Source: an uncultured Marinilabiliaceae bacterium
Lineage (GTDB): Bacteria > Bacteroidota > Bacteroidia > Bacteroidales > Marinilabiliaceae
DNA: 5,709 nucleotides
Direction of reading: 5' to 3'
NCBI GenBank assembly: GCA_905235955.1
Contig: CAJONN010000122.1
Location: 1-5,709, forward strand
Within the stretch, counting starts at the first letter, position 1; every line of letters begins with the position of its first letter. Position numbers and translations under genes: made by a program. Positions 1 to 5,657 of the stretch are shown here, piece after piece. Under the pieces are notes generated by a model. That model saw only the letters and a list, made by a program, of their open reading frames with translations, made no database searches and was not told the origin of the DNA.

Positions 1-142
1 CTCGTCGCTGTTGCCACTCCGCTAAAAATTATCTTCGCTTCGCTAAACGATTTTAACTCGCTTCGCTCAAACAGAAAATCGTTTCGGGCGCTTCGCTACA
101 ATAATTTTCTTTACGCTCCGTGCCAAAGGCGACAACCGCGAG
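1..142. repeat. Fold-back (nested palindromic) intergenic repeat, 5' part cut by window edge
   Basis: This non-coding segment is a large imperfect palindrome. Seen directly: 45-54 and 75-84 are perfect 10-base inverted repeats (AAACGATTTT / AAAATCGTTT). 25-32 and 101-108 are perfect 8-base inverted repeats (AAAATTAT / ATAATTTT). 1-15 and 128-142 are complementary at 11 of 15 positions. The three pairs nest around a centre near 55-74. Superimposed are four direct copies of CTTCGCT at 33, 38, 61 and 91. The first 14 bases recur at 5696-5709 in the same orientation, so this is probably a dispersed repeat. It is richer in G+C than the adjoining spacer. It resembles intergenic palindromic repeats I associate with Bacteroidota, but I cannot confirm a named family. 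No open reading frame here looks like a gene. Confidence 0.7.
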
Positions 143-401
143 GTGAAAATCGAGTTTCGTGCTAATTGTTGAAAAACAATTTGTTGGGTATATTTCTTTC
201 GCCCATTCTCATGGCTTATTTTCTGTGCGTTTTTCACTTGCGAAAGTTGAGTATTTGATAATCAGAACAAAGATATAAATTTTTGAGGCGTATAGATAAA
301 TTGGAAAGATTGGCACAAAGAATTTTGGCGAGAGCAATGGCAAACATATAGGCTAATAAACACAAGCCTGACAACAATTTTAACAGTCAGAATACAAGAC
401 A

Positions 402-431
402 CTTAACCAAAAATGAAGCCAAATATTTTGC
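402..431 (+). promoter_or_regulatory. Weak promoter candidate for the transporter operon (distal)
   Basis: TATTTTGC at 424-431 resembles the Bacteroidota -7 box (TAnnTTTGC) with one base fewer in the middle, and the same octamer stands upstream of rpsU. A poor -33 match, CTTA at 402-405, lies 18 bases before it. It would give a leader of about 135 bases. The call rests on motif resemblance only. Confidence 0.25.
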
Positions 432-530
432 AAAATAAATAGCTTGAAGCTGCACACTTAAGCAATCATTTTTTTTCAAACCTTTTCTGAATTTTTTCAA
501 ACAAAAGATGTAGTTTACTTTTCAATTTAT

Positions 531-538
531 TATTTTTA
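531..538 (+). promoter_or_regulatory. Weak promoter candidate for the transporter operon (proximal, -7 box only)
   Basis: TATTTTTA matches seven of the eight positions of TAnnTTTG. Transcription would start about 25-30 bases before the ATG at 572. No TTTG is seen at the expected -33 distance. It is an alternative to the distal candidate at 402-431, and the two cannot be told apart by eye. Confidence 0.25.
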
Positions 539-571
539 CGCCCATTATAGTTAAGGATAGGTAAAAGATTA

Positions 572-1900
572 ATGGCAAAAGAAGGATTTAACAGTAAAGC
601 AGGAGCCATAGCAGCCGCAGCTGGGTCGGCTGTAGGATTGGGTAATATTTGGCGTTTTCCTTACGTATTAGGACAAAACGGAGGTGCAGCTTTCTTGCTT
701 ATATATATTTTTTTCATGTTGCTAATAGCACTACCCGTGCTCATAAGCGAATTTGCAATAGGGCGCAAAGCAGGCTTGCCCGTTATGGCAGCCTTCCAAA
801 AACTTGCTCCCGGCAAAAAATGGTATCTGATAGGCTTTTCAGGTGTCTTTTGCGCATTTTTCATATCATCGTTTTACAATGTTGTTTCAGGTTGGACGCT
901 CTACTATACCTATATATCGGCCACAGGGCAACTAACCACACTATCAGAAAGTGGCATAGAGGCAATGTTTACCCAAACCGCATCAGACCCTGTAGTGTGC
1001 ATGCTTTGGATGTTTGTAATGCTTGGTATCACAGGCTTTGTTGTATCTCGTGGCGTAGAAAAAGGCATAGAGCAATATAGCAAAATACTAATGCCTATAC
1101 TGCTGATACTCATCGTTATAGTTTGTATCAGAGCCGTTACACTTCCTAATGCTGCCGATGGCATATCGTTTTTGCTAAAACCTGACTTCTCAAAAATTAC
1201 ACCCAAAGCACTCTTCGAAGCTTTGGGGCAGTCGTTCTTCTCGCTCAGCGTTGGTATGGGCACTATGACAACTTATGGTTCATACATTAGCAAAAAGCAA
1301 AACCTGTCGCAAAGCGCAGTATCAGTAGCTATGATCGACTTCTTTATAGCCTTTTTGGCTGGACTTATGATATTTCCGTGCGCATTTGCCTTTGGCATCA
1401 ATCCGGGACAAGGTGCAGGACTTGTATTTGTTACACTGCCCAACATCTTCAACCAGATGAGCATGGGGCAAGTGATATCAGTTTTATTCTTCTTTTTGCT
1501 TGTAGTAGCAGCTCTCACCTCGTCAATCTCATTGCTCGAAGTGGTTGTAACCTACCTCAAAACACAATTCAACATCAAACGCAAATATGCCACACTTATA
1601 GCTGTAACGTGTATTGCGCTATTGGGCATAGGTTGCTCATTTTCAACAACATTATTCAACTTTTTCGACAATATATCAGCCAACGTTATGCTCCCATTGG
1701 GCGCATTTTTCATAATATTATTTGTACCTCACGTTTTGGGGCGCGATGCAATAAAAGCCGAACTCGAAGCACATGGTGGAAAATTCAAGCTCTTCAACCT
1801 CTATTTTTTCCTAACCAAATATGTTGTTCCGATAGCTATATTGCTCATTTTCATCAACAACATATTGTCATGGATGGGCATAAACACATTCGACAAATAG
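572..1900 (+). CDS. Sodium-dependent transporter, NSS/SNF family (11-helix bacterial type)
   Basis: An inner-membrane Na+-coupled symporter, by family most likely for an amino acid; the substrate cannot be read from the sequence. The 442 residues fit the 11-helix bacterial subfamily (MhsT-like) rather than the 12-helix LeuT type. Helix 1 carries the hallmark GLGNIWRFPY (residues 22-31), with N25 and R28 matching the LeuT sodium ligand and outer-gate arginine. NGGAAF follows at 36-41. Helix 6 (about 213-240) has GQSFFSLSVGMGTMTTYGSY, like the unwound substrate-binding helix of LeuT. Helix 8 (about 300-328) has ALTSSIS at 314-320, the sodium-2 site serine region. Approximate other helices: 39-60, 84-112, 141-158, 167-189, 249-273, 338-354, 364-387 and 411-433. 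The ATG at 572 starts just before helix 1 with the usual short tail. AAGGA at 553-557 is rather far upstream to act as a ribosome binding site. The next gene starts 9 bases after the stop, implying an operon. Confidence 0.95.
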   Translation: MAKEGFNSKAGAIAAAAGSAVGLGNIWRFPYVLGQNGGAAFLLIYIFFMLLIALPVLISEFAIGRKAGLPVMAAFQKLAPGKKWYLIGFSGVFCAFFISSFYNVVSGWTLYYTYISATGQLTTLSESGIEAMFTQTASDPVVCMLWMFVMLGITGFVVSRGVEKGIEQYSKILMPILLILIVIVCIRAVTLPNAADGISFLLKPDFSKITPKALFEALGQSFFSLSVGMGTMTTYGSYISKKQNLSQSAVSVAMIDFFIAFLAGLMIFPCAFAFGINPGQGAGLVFVTLPNIFNQMSMGQVISVLFFFLLVVAALTSSISLLEVVVTYLKTQFNIKRKYATLIAVTCIALLGIGCSFSTTLFNFFDNISANVMLPLGAFFIILFVPHVLGRDAIKAELEAHGGKFKLFNLYFFLTKYVVPIAILLIFINNILSWMGINTFDK

Positions 1901-1909
1901 TGTAGCCTA

Positions 1910-2971
1910 ATGCGTTACAAGATTGAAATACAAGCATATAGTTCAATTCTGACATTATTCATAATCATACTAATAGCTACACGCATAGCCATTGGCGACA
2001 AGAGCATAGAATCAGTTTCAATCACTACCCCACCCGACTCTACTCCCATTTCAGCCAAATATGCTACTGACACCCTTCACATCAACACAGCCACCTTGCG
2101 CCAACTCAAACGCTTTGGCTTTTCATATTACGAACTATATAATATAGTATCGTATAGAGAGGCTGGCGGGAAAATAAGAGATTGGAACAAACTTGCAAAC
2201 ATCTACGGCATCGACACACTCAAACATTATGCTAATAAACATCGCATAGCCTACGATGATATTTTTGTATCTGACAAAAATATATCACCTCAAAGCAGCT
2301 ACGAACATTCACATAACAAACTCAAAAACAAACAAATAGCACCACAAAAACAAATAAGCCTCTTCTATACCGACTCTGCCGAACTTGTAGACTACGGAAT
2401 AGACCAAGCCGTAATCGACAGCCTATTGTGGTATAGAAAAAACTACATAGTGAGTGGCAAAATGCGAGTCGACACACTTCAAATGGCATCAGCAAGCACC
2501 ATTGGCAGCTACCTAAAGCCACATTTGAGCAACAAGAAAAAAGCCCCGACAAAGACCAAAGCCAATGCCACCACAAAAATAGAACTCAACGCCGCCACCG
2601 CTGAAGAGCTACGCCAAATACGATTTGTAGGCGAATACACAGCCAACAAAATATTAGAATATAGGCAAAAACTTGGAGGCTACGTATCGGCTGATCAGCT
2701 GCGCGAGATAAACGCACTAAGCAAAAACGAAAAAATAGAGCAAATAATAATGAACGTAACGGCAGACCAAACAAACATAACAAAAATAAAAATCAACACC
2801 ATCGACCTGAAAAAACTCAAACAGCACCCATACGCAAGCGAAAAAATGTGTACAGCACTGCTCGTCAGCCGCAAAACCAACAACGAAATAACAAGCCTCA
2901 GCCACTTCAGACACATAATGACCAACGTGCAATACAACCCATTTTTAGAAGAATATTTGCAGTTTGAGTAA
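1910..2971 (+). CDS. Membrane-anchored helix-hairpin-helix (ComEA-like) repeat protein
   Basis: A 353-residue protein with one N-terminal hydrophobic segment (about residues 11-28) and a polar remainder, probably an inner-membrane anchor with a periplasmic body. The body holds about four divergent ComEA-type helix-hairpin-helix units. Unit 1 is at 56-101 (LHINTATLRQL, then SYREAGGKIRDWNKL). Unit 2 is at about 149-195 and very degenerate. Unit 3 is at 223-270 and most canonical (IELNAATAEELRQIRFVGEY, then KILEYRQKLGGYVSADQLREI). Unit 4 is at about 292-350. A Lys/Ala/Thr-rich linker at about 208-222 separates units 2 and 3. Such domains bind DNA non-specifically, and ComEA captures DNA in competence. 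A DNA-uptake role here is inference, because most units have lost the glycine-rich hairpin and may mediate protein contacts instead. The gene starts 9 bases after the transporter stop codon, without a Shine-Dalgarno. From memory, similar genes sit upstream of rpsU in other Bacteroidales. Confidence 0.85.
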   Translation: MRYKIEIQAYSSILTLFIIILIATRIAIGDKSIESVSITTPPDSTPISAKYATDTLHINTATLRQLKRFGFSYYELYNIVSYREAGGKIRDWNKLANIYGIDTLKHYANKHRIAYDDIFVSDKNISPQSSYEHSHNKLKNKQIAPQKQISLFYTDSAELVDYGIDQAVIDSLLWYRKNYIVSGKMRVDTLQMASASTIGSYLKPHLSNKKKAPTKTKANATTKIELNAATAEELRQIRFVGEYTANKILEYRQKLGGYVSADQLREINALSKNEKIEQIIMNVTADQTNITKIKINTIDLKKLKQHPYASEKMCTALLVSRKTNNEITSLSHFRHIMTNVQYNPFLEEYLQFE

Positions 2972-2987
2972 AGAAAATGGCTAAACG

Positions 2988-3020
2988 CTTGCAATAGTCG
3001 TCAAACTTTATTTATTTTGC
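2988..3020 (+). promoter_or_regulatory. Candidate Bacteroidota-type promoter of rpsU
   Basis: A CTTG at 2988-2991 (consensus -33 TTTG) is followed after 20 bases by TTATTTTGC at 3012-3020 (consensus -7 TAnnTTTGC). Both the boxes and the spacing fit the primary sigma factor of Bacteroides. Transcription would start near 3025, giving a leader of about 45 AT-rich bases. The position just after the helix-hairpin-helix gene, which has no visible terminator, allows both read-through and independent rpsU transcription. Confidence 0.5.
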
Positions 3021-3068
3021 ACCGCTAAAAAATAGGAATATTTAATTTCGAAATAAATAAAATAAATC

Positions 3069-3263
3069 ATGATTGTAGTTCCAATTAAGGAAGGCGAAAA
3101 CATTGAAAGAGCCTTAAAGAAATTCAAGAGGAAATTTGAAAAAACTGGCATGATGCGTGAGCTCAGAAATCGTCAGGCATTCACACCTCAGTCAGTTGTT
3201 CGTCGTGAGAAGCTTGAGAAAGCTATCTACGTTCAGCAGTTGCAACGCAACGTTGAGTTCTAA
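3069..3263 (+). CDS. rpsU: 30S ribosomal protein bS21
   Basis: A small basic ribosomal protein of 64 residues, the usual length in Bacteroidota. It binds near the 3' end of 16S rRNA on the 30S platform and affects initiation. Recognisable family signature: MIVVPIKEGENIERALKKFK at 1-20, then KRKFEKTGMMRELRNRQAF and a basic C-terminal helix. In Bacteroidota, bS21 with bS18 and bS6 has been shown in Flavobacterium to cover the anti-Shine-Dalgarno. The leader before this ATG (AAATAAATAAAATAAATC) is A-rich with no Shine-Dalgarno in the last 25 bases. The gene stands alone between its own candidate promoter and a strong terminator, followed only after 157 bases by the recombinase gene. Confidence 0.97.
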   Translation: MIVVPIKEGENIERALKKFKRKFEKTGMMRELRNRQAFTPQSVVRREKLEKAIYVQQLQRNVEF

Positions 3264-3267
3264 TTTT

Positions 3268-3305
3268 CCTCCGATACCGATTCCTAACGCGTGAGGAATC
3301 TGGAG
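3268..3305 (+). promoter_or_regulatory. Structured rpsU 3' region: hairpin containing CCTCC and GGAG
   Basis: Directly after the rpsU stop an imperfect hairpin can form. GATTCCT (3279-3285) pairs with AGGAATC (3294-3300) around the loop AACGCGTG. Below an internal loop (3273-3278 against T3301), CTCC (3269-3272) pairs with GGAG (3302-3305). The loop contains the self-complementary ACGCGT (3287-3292). CCTCC at 3268-3272 equals the core of the 16S anti-Shine-Dalgarno. The intrinsic terminator stem begins 8 bases after this hairpin. A regulatory role is only inferred, and the element could be a transcript-stabilising 3' structure. Confidence 0.4.
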
Positions 3306-3313
3306 ATGAATTT

Positions 3314-3358
3314 AAAAAGAGATACACGGTACGTGATGTATAGTGTATCTCTTTTTTT
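3314..3358 (+). terminator. Intrinsic terminator of rpsU
   Basis: A perfect 14-bp stem pairs 3314-3327 (AAAAAGAGATACAC) with 3343-3356. The 15-base loop can itself form a small inner pairing (TAC 3330-3332 with GTA 3338-3340). Seven T residues, 3352-3358, follow the GC-containing part of the stem. It separates rpsU from the downstream recombinase-hpf pair. Because the A-run before the stem mirrors the T-run, it could also terminate transcription from the other strand. Confidence 0.88.
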
Positions 3359-3374
3359 ATTACCTTTACTCAAG

Positions 3375-3408
3375 TTTCACAAGTAGGAAGAAAAAGCCGT
3401 AACCTTTA
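3375..3408 (+). promoter_or_regulatory. Weak promoter candidate for the recombinase-hpf pair
   Basis: The recombinase gene follows a strong terminator, so some promoter is expected in 3359-3420. The best I find is TTTC (3375-3378), then 21 bases, then TAACCTTTA (3400-3408), which has one extra base compared with TAnnTTTG. It would leave a leader of only a few bases before the ATG at 3421. The identification is tentative, and read-through from rpsU is the alternative. Confidence 0.25.
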
Positions 3409-3420
3409 TATATATATGCT

Positions 3421-4326
3421 ATGGAAGAATCTGCCGAACTCTTTTTGAAATATCTGACATACGAAAAACGTTGCTCACCTCTGACCGTAATAGCTTACAG
3501 GTCAGATTTAGAGCTCTTTACATCGTTTATGCAGCAAAAAGGCTACGGACTAATGTGCGACTGCAAAGCTCGCCACATACGGCGGTGGATAATGCACCTA
3601 CTCTCAACCGGCATGATGGCACGCAGCGTCAACCGAAAAATAGCATCGGTGCGTAGCTACTTTCGCTTTCTGTGCAACGAAGAGCTGCGCGAAACCAACC
3701 CTTGCACCATCATCTTCAACGTCAAAACACCTAAAAAGCTACCTATATTTTTGCATGCCGACGATGTAGACCTAATGCTCGACGAATGCAACTTTGAGGA
3801 TAGCTATGAAGGTGTACGCGACCGCACCATATTGCAACTATTTTATCTCACCGGCATGCGACTTGCCGAGTTGGTCAATCTAACTGATAATCAGATAGAT
3901 TTTGAAAACGACTACATTTTGGTCAACGGAAAAAGATCAAAACAGCGAATAATTCCGTTCACAAAATTTTTAAAAACAATATTAAATGCGTATCTTGAAC
4001 TCAGAAACGCAGAATTTGGGAAAGAAGTAGTTGGTGGACGATTATTTTTGACCAATAAAGGTGAACCGATATACCCAAAACTCGTATATAGAATTGTTCA
4101 CAAGCACATCGAAATGGTGTCGACCATAACAAAAAAGAGTCCGCACATTATGCGTCATACATTTGCGACAGTGTTGCTTAATAATGGTGCAGAGTTGATG
4201 GCCATAAAAGAACTACTTGGACATTCGAGCTTAGCAGCAACTCAAATTTATGCGCATAACGATTTCGAGCACTTGAACAAAGAATATAAACAAGCTCATC
4301 CGTGGGCAAAAAACAAGGAGGAATAG
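3421..4326 (+). CDS. xerC: XerC/XerD-type tyrosine recombinase
   Basis: A 301-residue site-specific recombinase of the Xer class, normal in length. Xer pairs resolve chromosome dimers at dif. The N-terminal SAM-like core-binding domain spans about residues 1-90 (for example SPLTVIAYRSDLELF and SVNRKIASVRSYFRFL), and the catalytic domain about 105-290. All six catalytic positions are visible: R147 in LTGMRLAEL, K171 in NGKRSKQRIIPF, H242 and R245 in PHIMRHTFAT, H268 in LLGHSSLAATQIY, and the nucleophile Y277. The protein should therefore be active. Whether it is the XerC or XerD partner cannot be decided here, and the symbol is provisional. The neighbours rpsU and hpf are housekeeping genes and no phage genes or attachment sites are seen, which argues for a resident Xer protein rather than a mobile integrase. 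Arginine codons shift from mainly CGN to mainly AGA/CGA after about residue 150. The last codons form the Shine-Dalgarno of hpf. Confidence 0.92.
   Translation: MEESAELFLKYLTYEKRCSPLTVIAYRSDLELFTSFMQQKGYGLMCDCKARHIRRWIMHLLSTGMMARSVNRKIASVRSYFRFLCNEELRETNPCTIIFNVKTPKKLPIFLHADDVDLMLDECNFEDSYEGVRDRTILQLFYLTGMRLAELVNLTDNQIDFENDYILVNGKRSKQRIIPFTKFLKTILNAYLELRNAEFGKEVVGGRLFLTNKGEPIYPKLVYRIVHKHIEMVSTITKKSPHIMRHTFATVLLNNGAELMAIKELLGHSSLAATQIYAHNDFEHLNKEYKQAHPWAKNKEE
4315..4321 (+). promoter_or_regulatory. Perfect Shine-Dalgarno (AAGGAGG) of hpf
   Basis: AAGGAGG lies inside the last codons of the recombinase gene (Lys-Glu-Glu-stop), 9 bases before the hpf ATG at 4331, an optimal spacing. No other gene in the window has a comparable site. 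It decides the hpf start and suggests translation coupled to the end of the recombinase gene. Because it also encodes ordinary residues, chance cannot be excluded. Confidence 0.7.
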
Positions 4327-4330
4327 TACT

Positions 4331-4621
4331 ATGAAAATTACGATTCAGTCAGTTCATTTCAACGCATCAGAACAGTTGAAAGAGTTTACAACACAGAAAG
4401 TTGGCAAATTAGAGCGTTTTTTTGATGGCATCATCTCAGCCGAAGTAATATTGAGTCTTGACAAGGCTGACAACACTGAAAACAAAGTGTCGAAAATAGC
4501 ACTTGCAGTGCCCAACGACACACTCGTAGCCGAGAAACAGTGCAAAACATTTGAAGAGGGTATTGACCTTGCTTGCGATGCACTTCGTCATCAGCTCGAA
4601 AGATATAAAGAGAAAAAGTAA
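4331..4621 (+). CDS. hpf: Short ribosome hibernation promoting factor (HPF/RaiA family)
   Basis: A 96-residue protein of the HPF/YfiA family, which binds the decoding centre of the 30S subunit and stores ribosomes in an inactive state during slow growth. Family features: MKITIQSVHFNASEQLKEF at the N-terminus, a KLERFFDGIISAEVILSLDK strand-helix segment, and the acidic-then-basic C-terminal helix with TFEEGIDLACDALRHQLERY. It has the length of the E. coli short form and lacks the C-terminal dimerisation domain of long HPF (normally about 180 or more residues). The start is fixed by the Shine-Dalgarno 9 bases upstream. The gene begins 4 bases after the recombinase stop, so the two are almost certainly cotranscribed. 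A strong terminator follows. Naming it raiA would be equally acceptable. Confidence 0.95.
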   Translation: MKITIQSVHFNASEQLKEFTTQKVGKLERFFDGIISAEVILSLDKADNTENKVSKIALAVPNDTLVAEKQCKTFEEGIDLACDALRHQLERYKEKK

Positions 4622-4656
4622 TATCTGAAGAAATATCTATTCTATAGATAAGCAAT

Positions 4657-4692
4657 GGAGATAAAACCAATGAGTTTTATCTCCTTTTTTTT
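4657..4692 (+). terminator. Strong intrinsic terminator after hpf
   Basis: A perfect 11-bp stem pairs GGAGATAAAAC (4657-4667) with GTTTTATCTCC (4674-4684) around the 6-base loop CAATGA. Eight T residues follow at once (4685-4692), then a G and six more T. This is a textbook rho-independent terminator and closes the recombinase-hpf unit. Confidence 0.95.
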
Positions 4693-4815
4693 GTTTTTTG
4701 TATCACTTTCCCAAATTAGCATGGAAACCTATTTTCAACATCAGAAACAAAGAAAAAGTTTTTAAATAAGCAGTGCAAAAGAGCTATGATATGATATTTT
4801 CTTCAAAATAAATAT

Positions 4816-4824
4816 TATGTTTGC
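4816..4824 (+). promoter_or_regulatory. Candidate -7 promoter box of the lipoprotein gene
   Basis: TATGTTTGC is an exact match to the Bacteroidota -7 consensus TAnnTTTGC. No clear TTTG appears 19-21 bases upstream; the nearest T-run, 4797-4800, is 15 bases away, so activity may be weak or activator-dependent. Transcription would start near 4829 and give an untranslated leader of about 80 AT-rich bases. The rest of the 4622-4908 spacer holds only the hpf terminator; no tRNA is visible. Confidence 0.45.
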
Positions 4825-4908
4825 GAAATAAATTATCTGTTAGTACCAAATCAGTAGCCAATGTACAATTTTTACGTATAAAGGCACAACTATATATTTT
4901 GAGTAGTT

Positions 4909-5592
4909 ATGAAAAAAATCGTTTATTCAGCACTTTATCTTATAGCTATAGCTCTATTCCCATCGTGTTCTAAGGATGATGAGGAATCTATTACCAACGA
5001 ATATAATGCGCCTGATGGCGAAATAGAGAGCGTAGATTTGGGCTTGCCCAGTGGCACATTGTGGGCTGCCGTAAACATTGGTGCTGTTGCGCCAGAAGAT
5101 AATGGCACCTACTATGCATGGGGCGAAATAGATGAAAAAAATAGATATGATTGGAGCAACTATAAATATATGGCTGAAGGAAAATCGTCAGGTGACGATA
5201 TAAACAAATACACTGCTGATGATGGCTTGAGCCGACTTTCAACTGAAGATGATGTAGCCTCGGTAAAATGGGGCGGTAAGTGGCGAATACCAACAACAAC
5301 TCAGTGGAATGAGCTTAAAAAAGAATGTACATGGGAGTGGACTTCAAATGGATATACTATTTGGAGCAACGTCAATGGCAACAGCATCTTCTTGCCTGCT
5401 GCAGGCTATTGCGATGGCACAAGCCTCAAATATTCAAGAGAATACGGCAGCTATTGGACACAAAACAGAGCTGGCAAAATATACGAAGCACAAAGTTATG
5501 CATTCAAAAGTGGTGCAATAGTCAGAACCAACAACTCACGTTGCTATGGCAATACCATCAGAGCCGTCTGTCCAAAACCTAAAAATAAATAA
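4909..5592 (+). CDS. Probable surface lipoprotein with Fibrobacter-major-type domain
   Basis: A 227-residue predicted lipoprotein of unknown function. A signal peptide (residues 1-19: KK, then a hydrophobic core) ends in LFPSC, making C20 the lipidated cysteine. It is followed by SKDDEE, which fits the Lys-plus-acidic export signal that sends lipoproteins to the outer face in Bacteroidota. The rest matches the Fibrobacter succinogenes major paralogous domain: VDLGLPSGTLWAAVNIGA (42-59), a YYAWGEI segment (68-74), WGGKWRIPTTTQWNEL (121-136), FLPAAGY (161-167) and a closing RAVCP (218-222). Four more cysteines (140, 168, 212, 221) could form disulphides. The family is common as expanded paralogues in gut and oral Bacteroidota. 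Its layout somewhat recalls FGE-sulfatase/C-type-lectin folds, but that is a guess. The gene is a single unit between the hpf terminator and a repeat. The start is chosen at the first Met before the signal peptide. Confidence 0.85.
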   Translation: MKKIVYSALYLIAIALFPSCSKDDEESITNEYNAPDGEIESVDLGLPSGTLWAAVNIGAVAPEDNGTYYAWGEIDEKNRYDWSNYKYMAEGKSSGDDINKYTADDGLSRLSTEDDVASVKWGGKWRIPTTTQWNELKKECTWEWTSNGYTIWSNVNGNSIFLPAAGYCDGTSLKYSREYGSYWTQNRAGKIYEAQSYAFKSGAIVRTNNSRCYGNTIRAVCPKPKNK

Positions 5593-5657
5593 CTTGAGTT
5601 TCGCAAATAGAAATGTACTGCAAACAAATTTCCAAACACGGCTTTTTCATTAGTCTT

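Larger units (their letters stand above)
143..571. other. AT-rich intergenic spacer without a recognisable gene
   Basis: No coding region, tRNA or terminator is visible in this roughly 430-base stretch between the repeat and the transporter gene. The only clean small structure is a 7-bp hairpin, 164-170 with 175-181 (AATTGTT / AACAATT), closed by a GAAA tetraloop. It is AT-rich and has no T-tract, so it is not a convincing terminator. CTTTCGC at 196-202 and GCGAAAG at 240-246 are complementary, but 37 bases apart and possibly by chance. The promoter for the downstream gene must lie in this spacer or beyond the window. Two weak candidates are listed separately. Confidence 0.6.

Noticed and set aside
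33..97. CRISPR-like short repeat array (CTTCGCT copies)
   Set aside because: The repeats are only 7 bases, unevenly spaced and partly overlapping, with no spacers of constant length and no cas genes.
572..1900. Truncated 12-helix transporter
   Set aside because: About 440-450 residues and 11 helices is the normal form of a large bacterial NSS subgroup, so nothing is missing.
649..1905. Open frames in other phases inside the transporter gene, both strands
   Set aside because: They overlap a full-length, unmistakable NSS transporter and encode no recognisable domain.
2322..2994. Several overlapping minus-strand open frames opposite the helix-hairpin-helix gene
   Set aside because: They arise because the sense strand is A- and C-rich, so stops are rare on the complement. 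Their translations are Cys/Leu/Phe-rich and low in complexity, with no family resemblance.
3306..3360. Small open frame starting at the ATG right after GGAG in the rpsU 3' region
   Set aside because: There is no spacing between GGAG and the ATG, the frame runs through the terminator stem and T-tract, and the peptide is not recognisable.
3421..4326. Phage or integrative-element integrase
   Set aside because: There is no attachment site, excisionase or cargo nearby. The position between rpsU and hpf, with tight linkage to hpf, fits a resident Xer recombinase.
4991..5582. Open frames on both strands overlapping the lipoprotein gene
   Set aside because: The lipoprotein frame has a signal peptide and clear domain motifs; the others have none.
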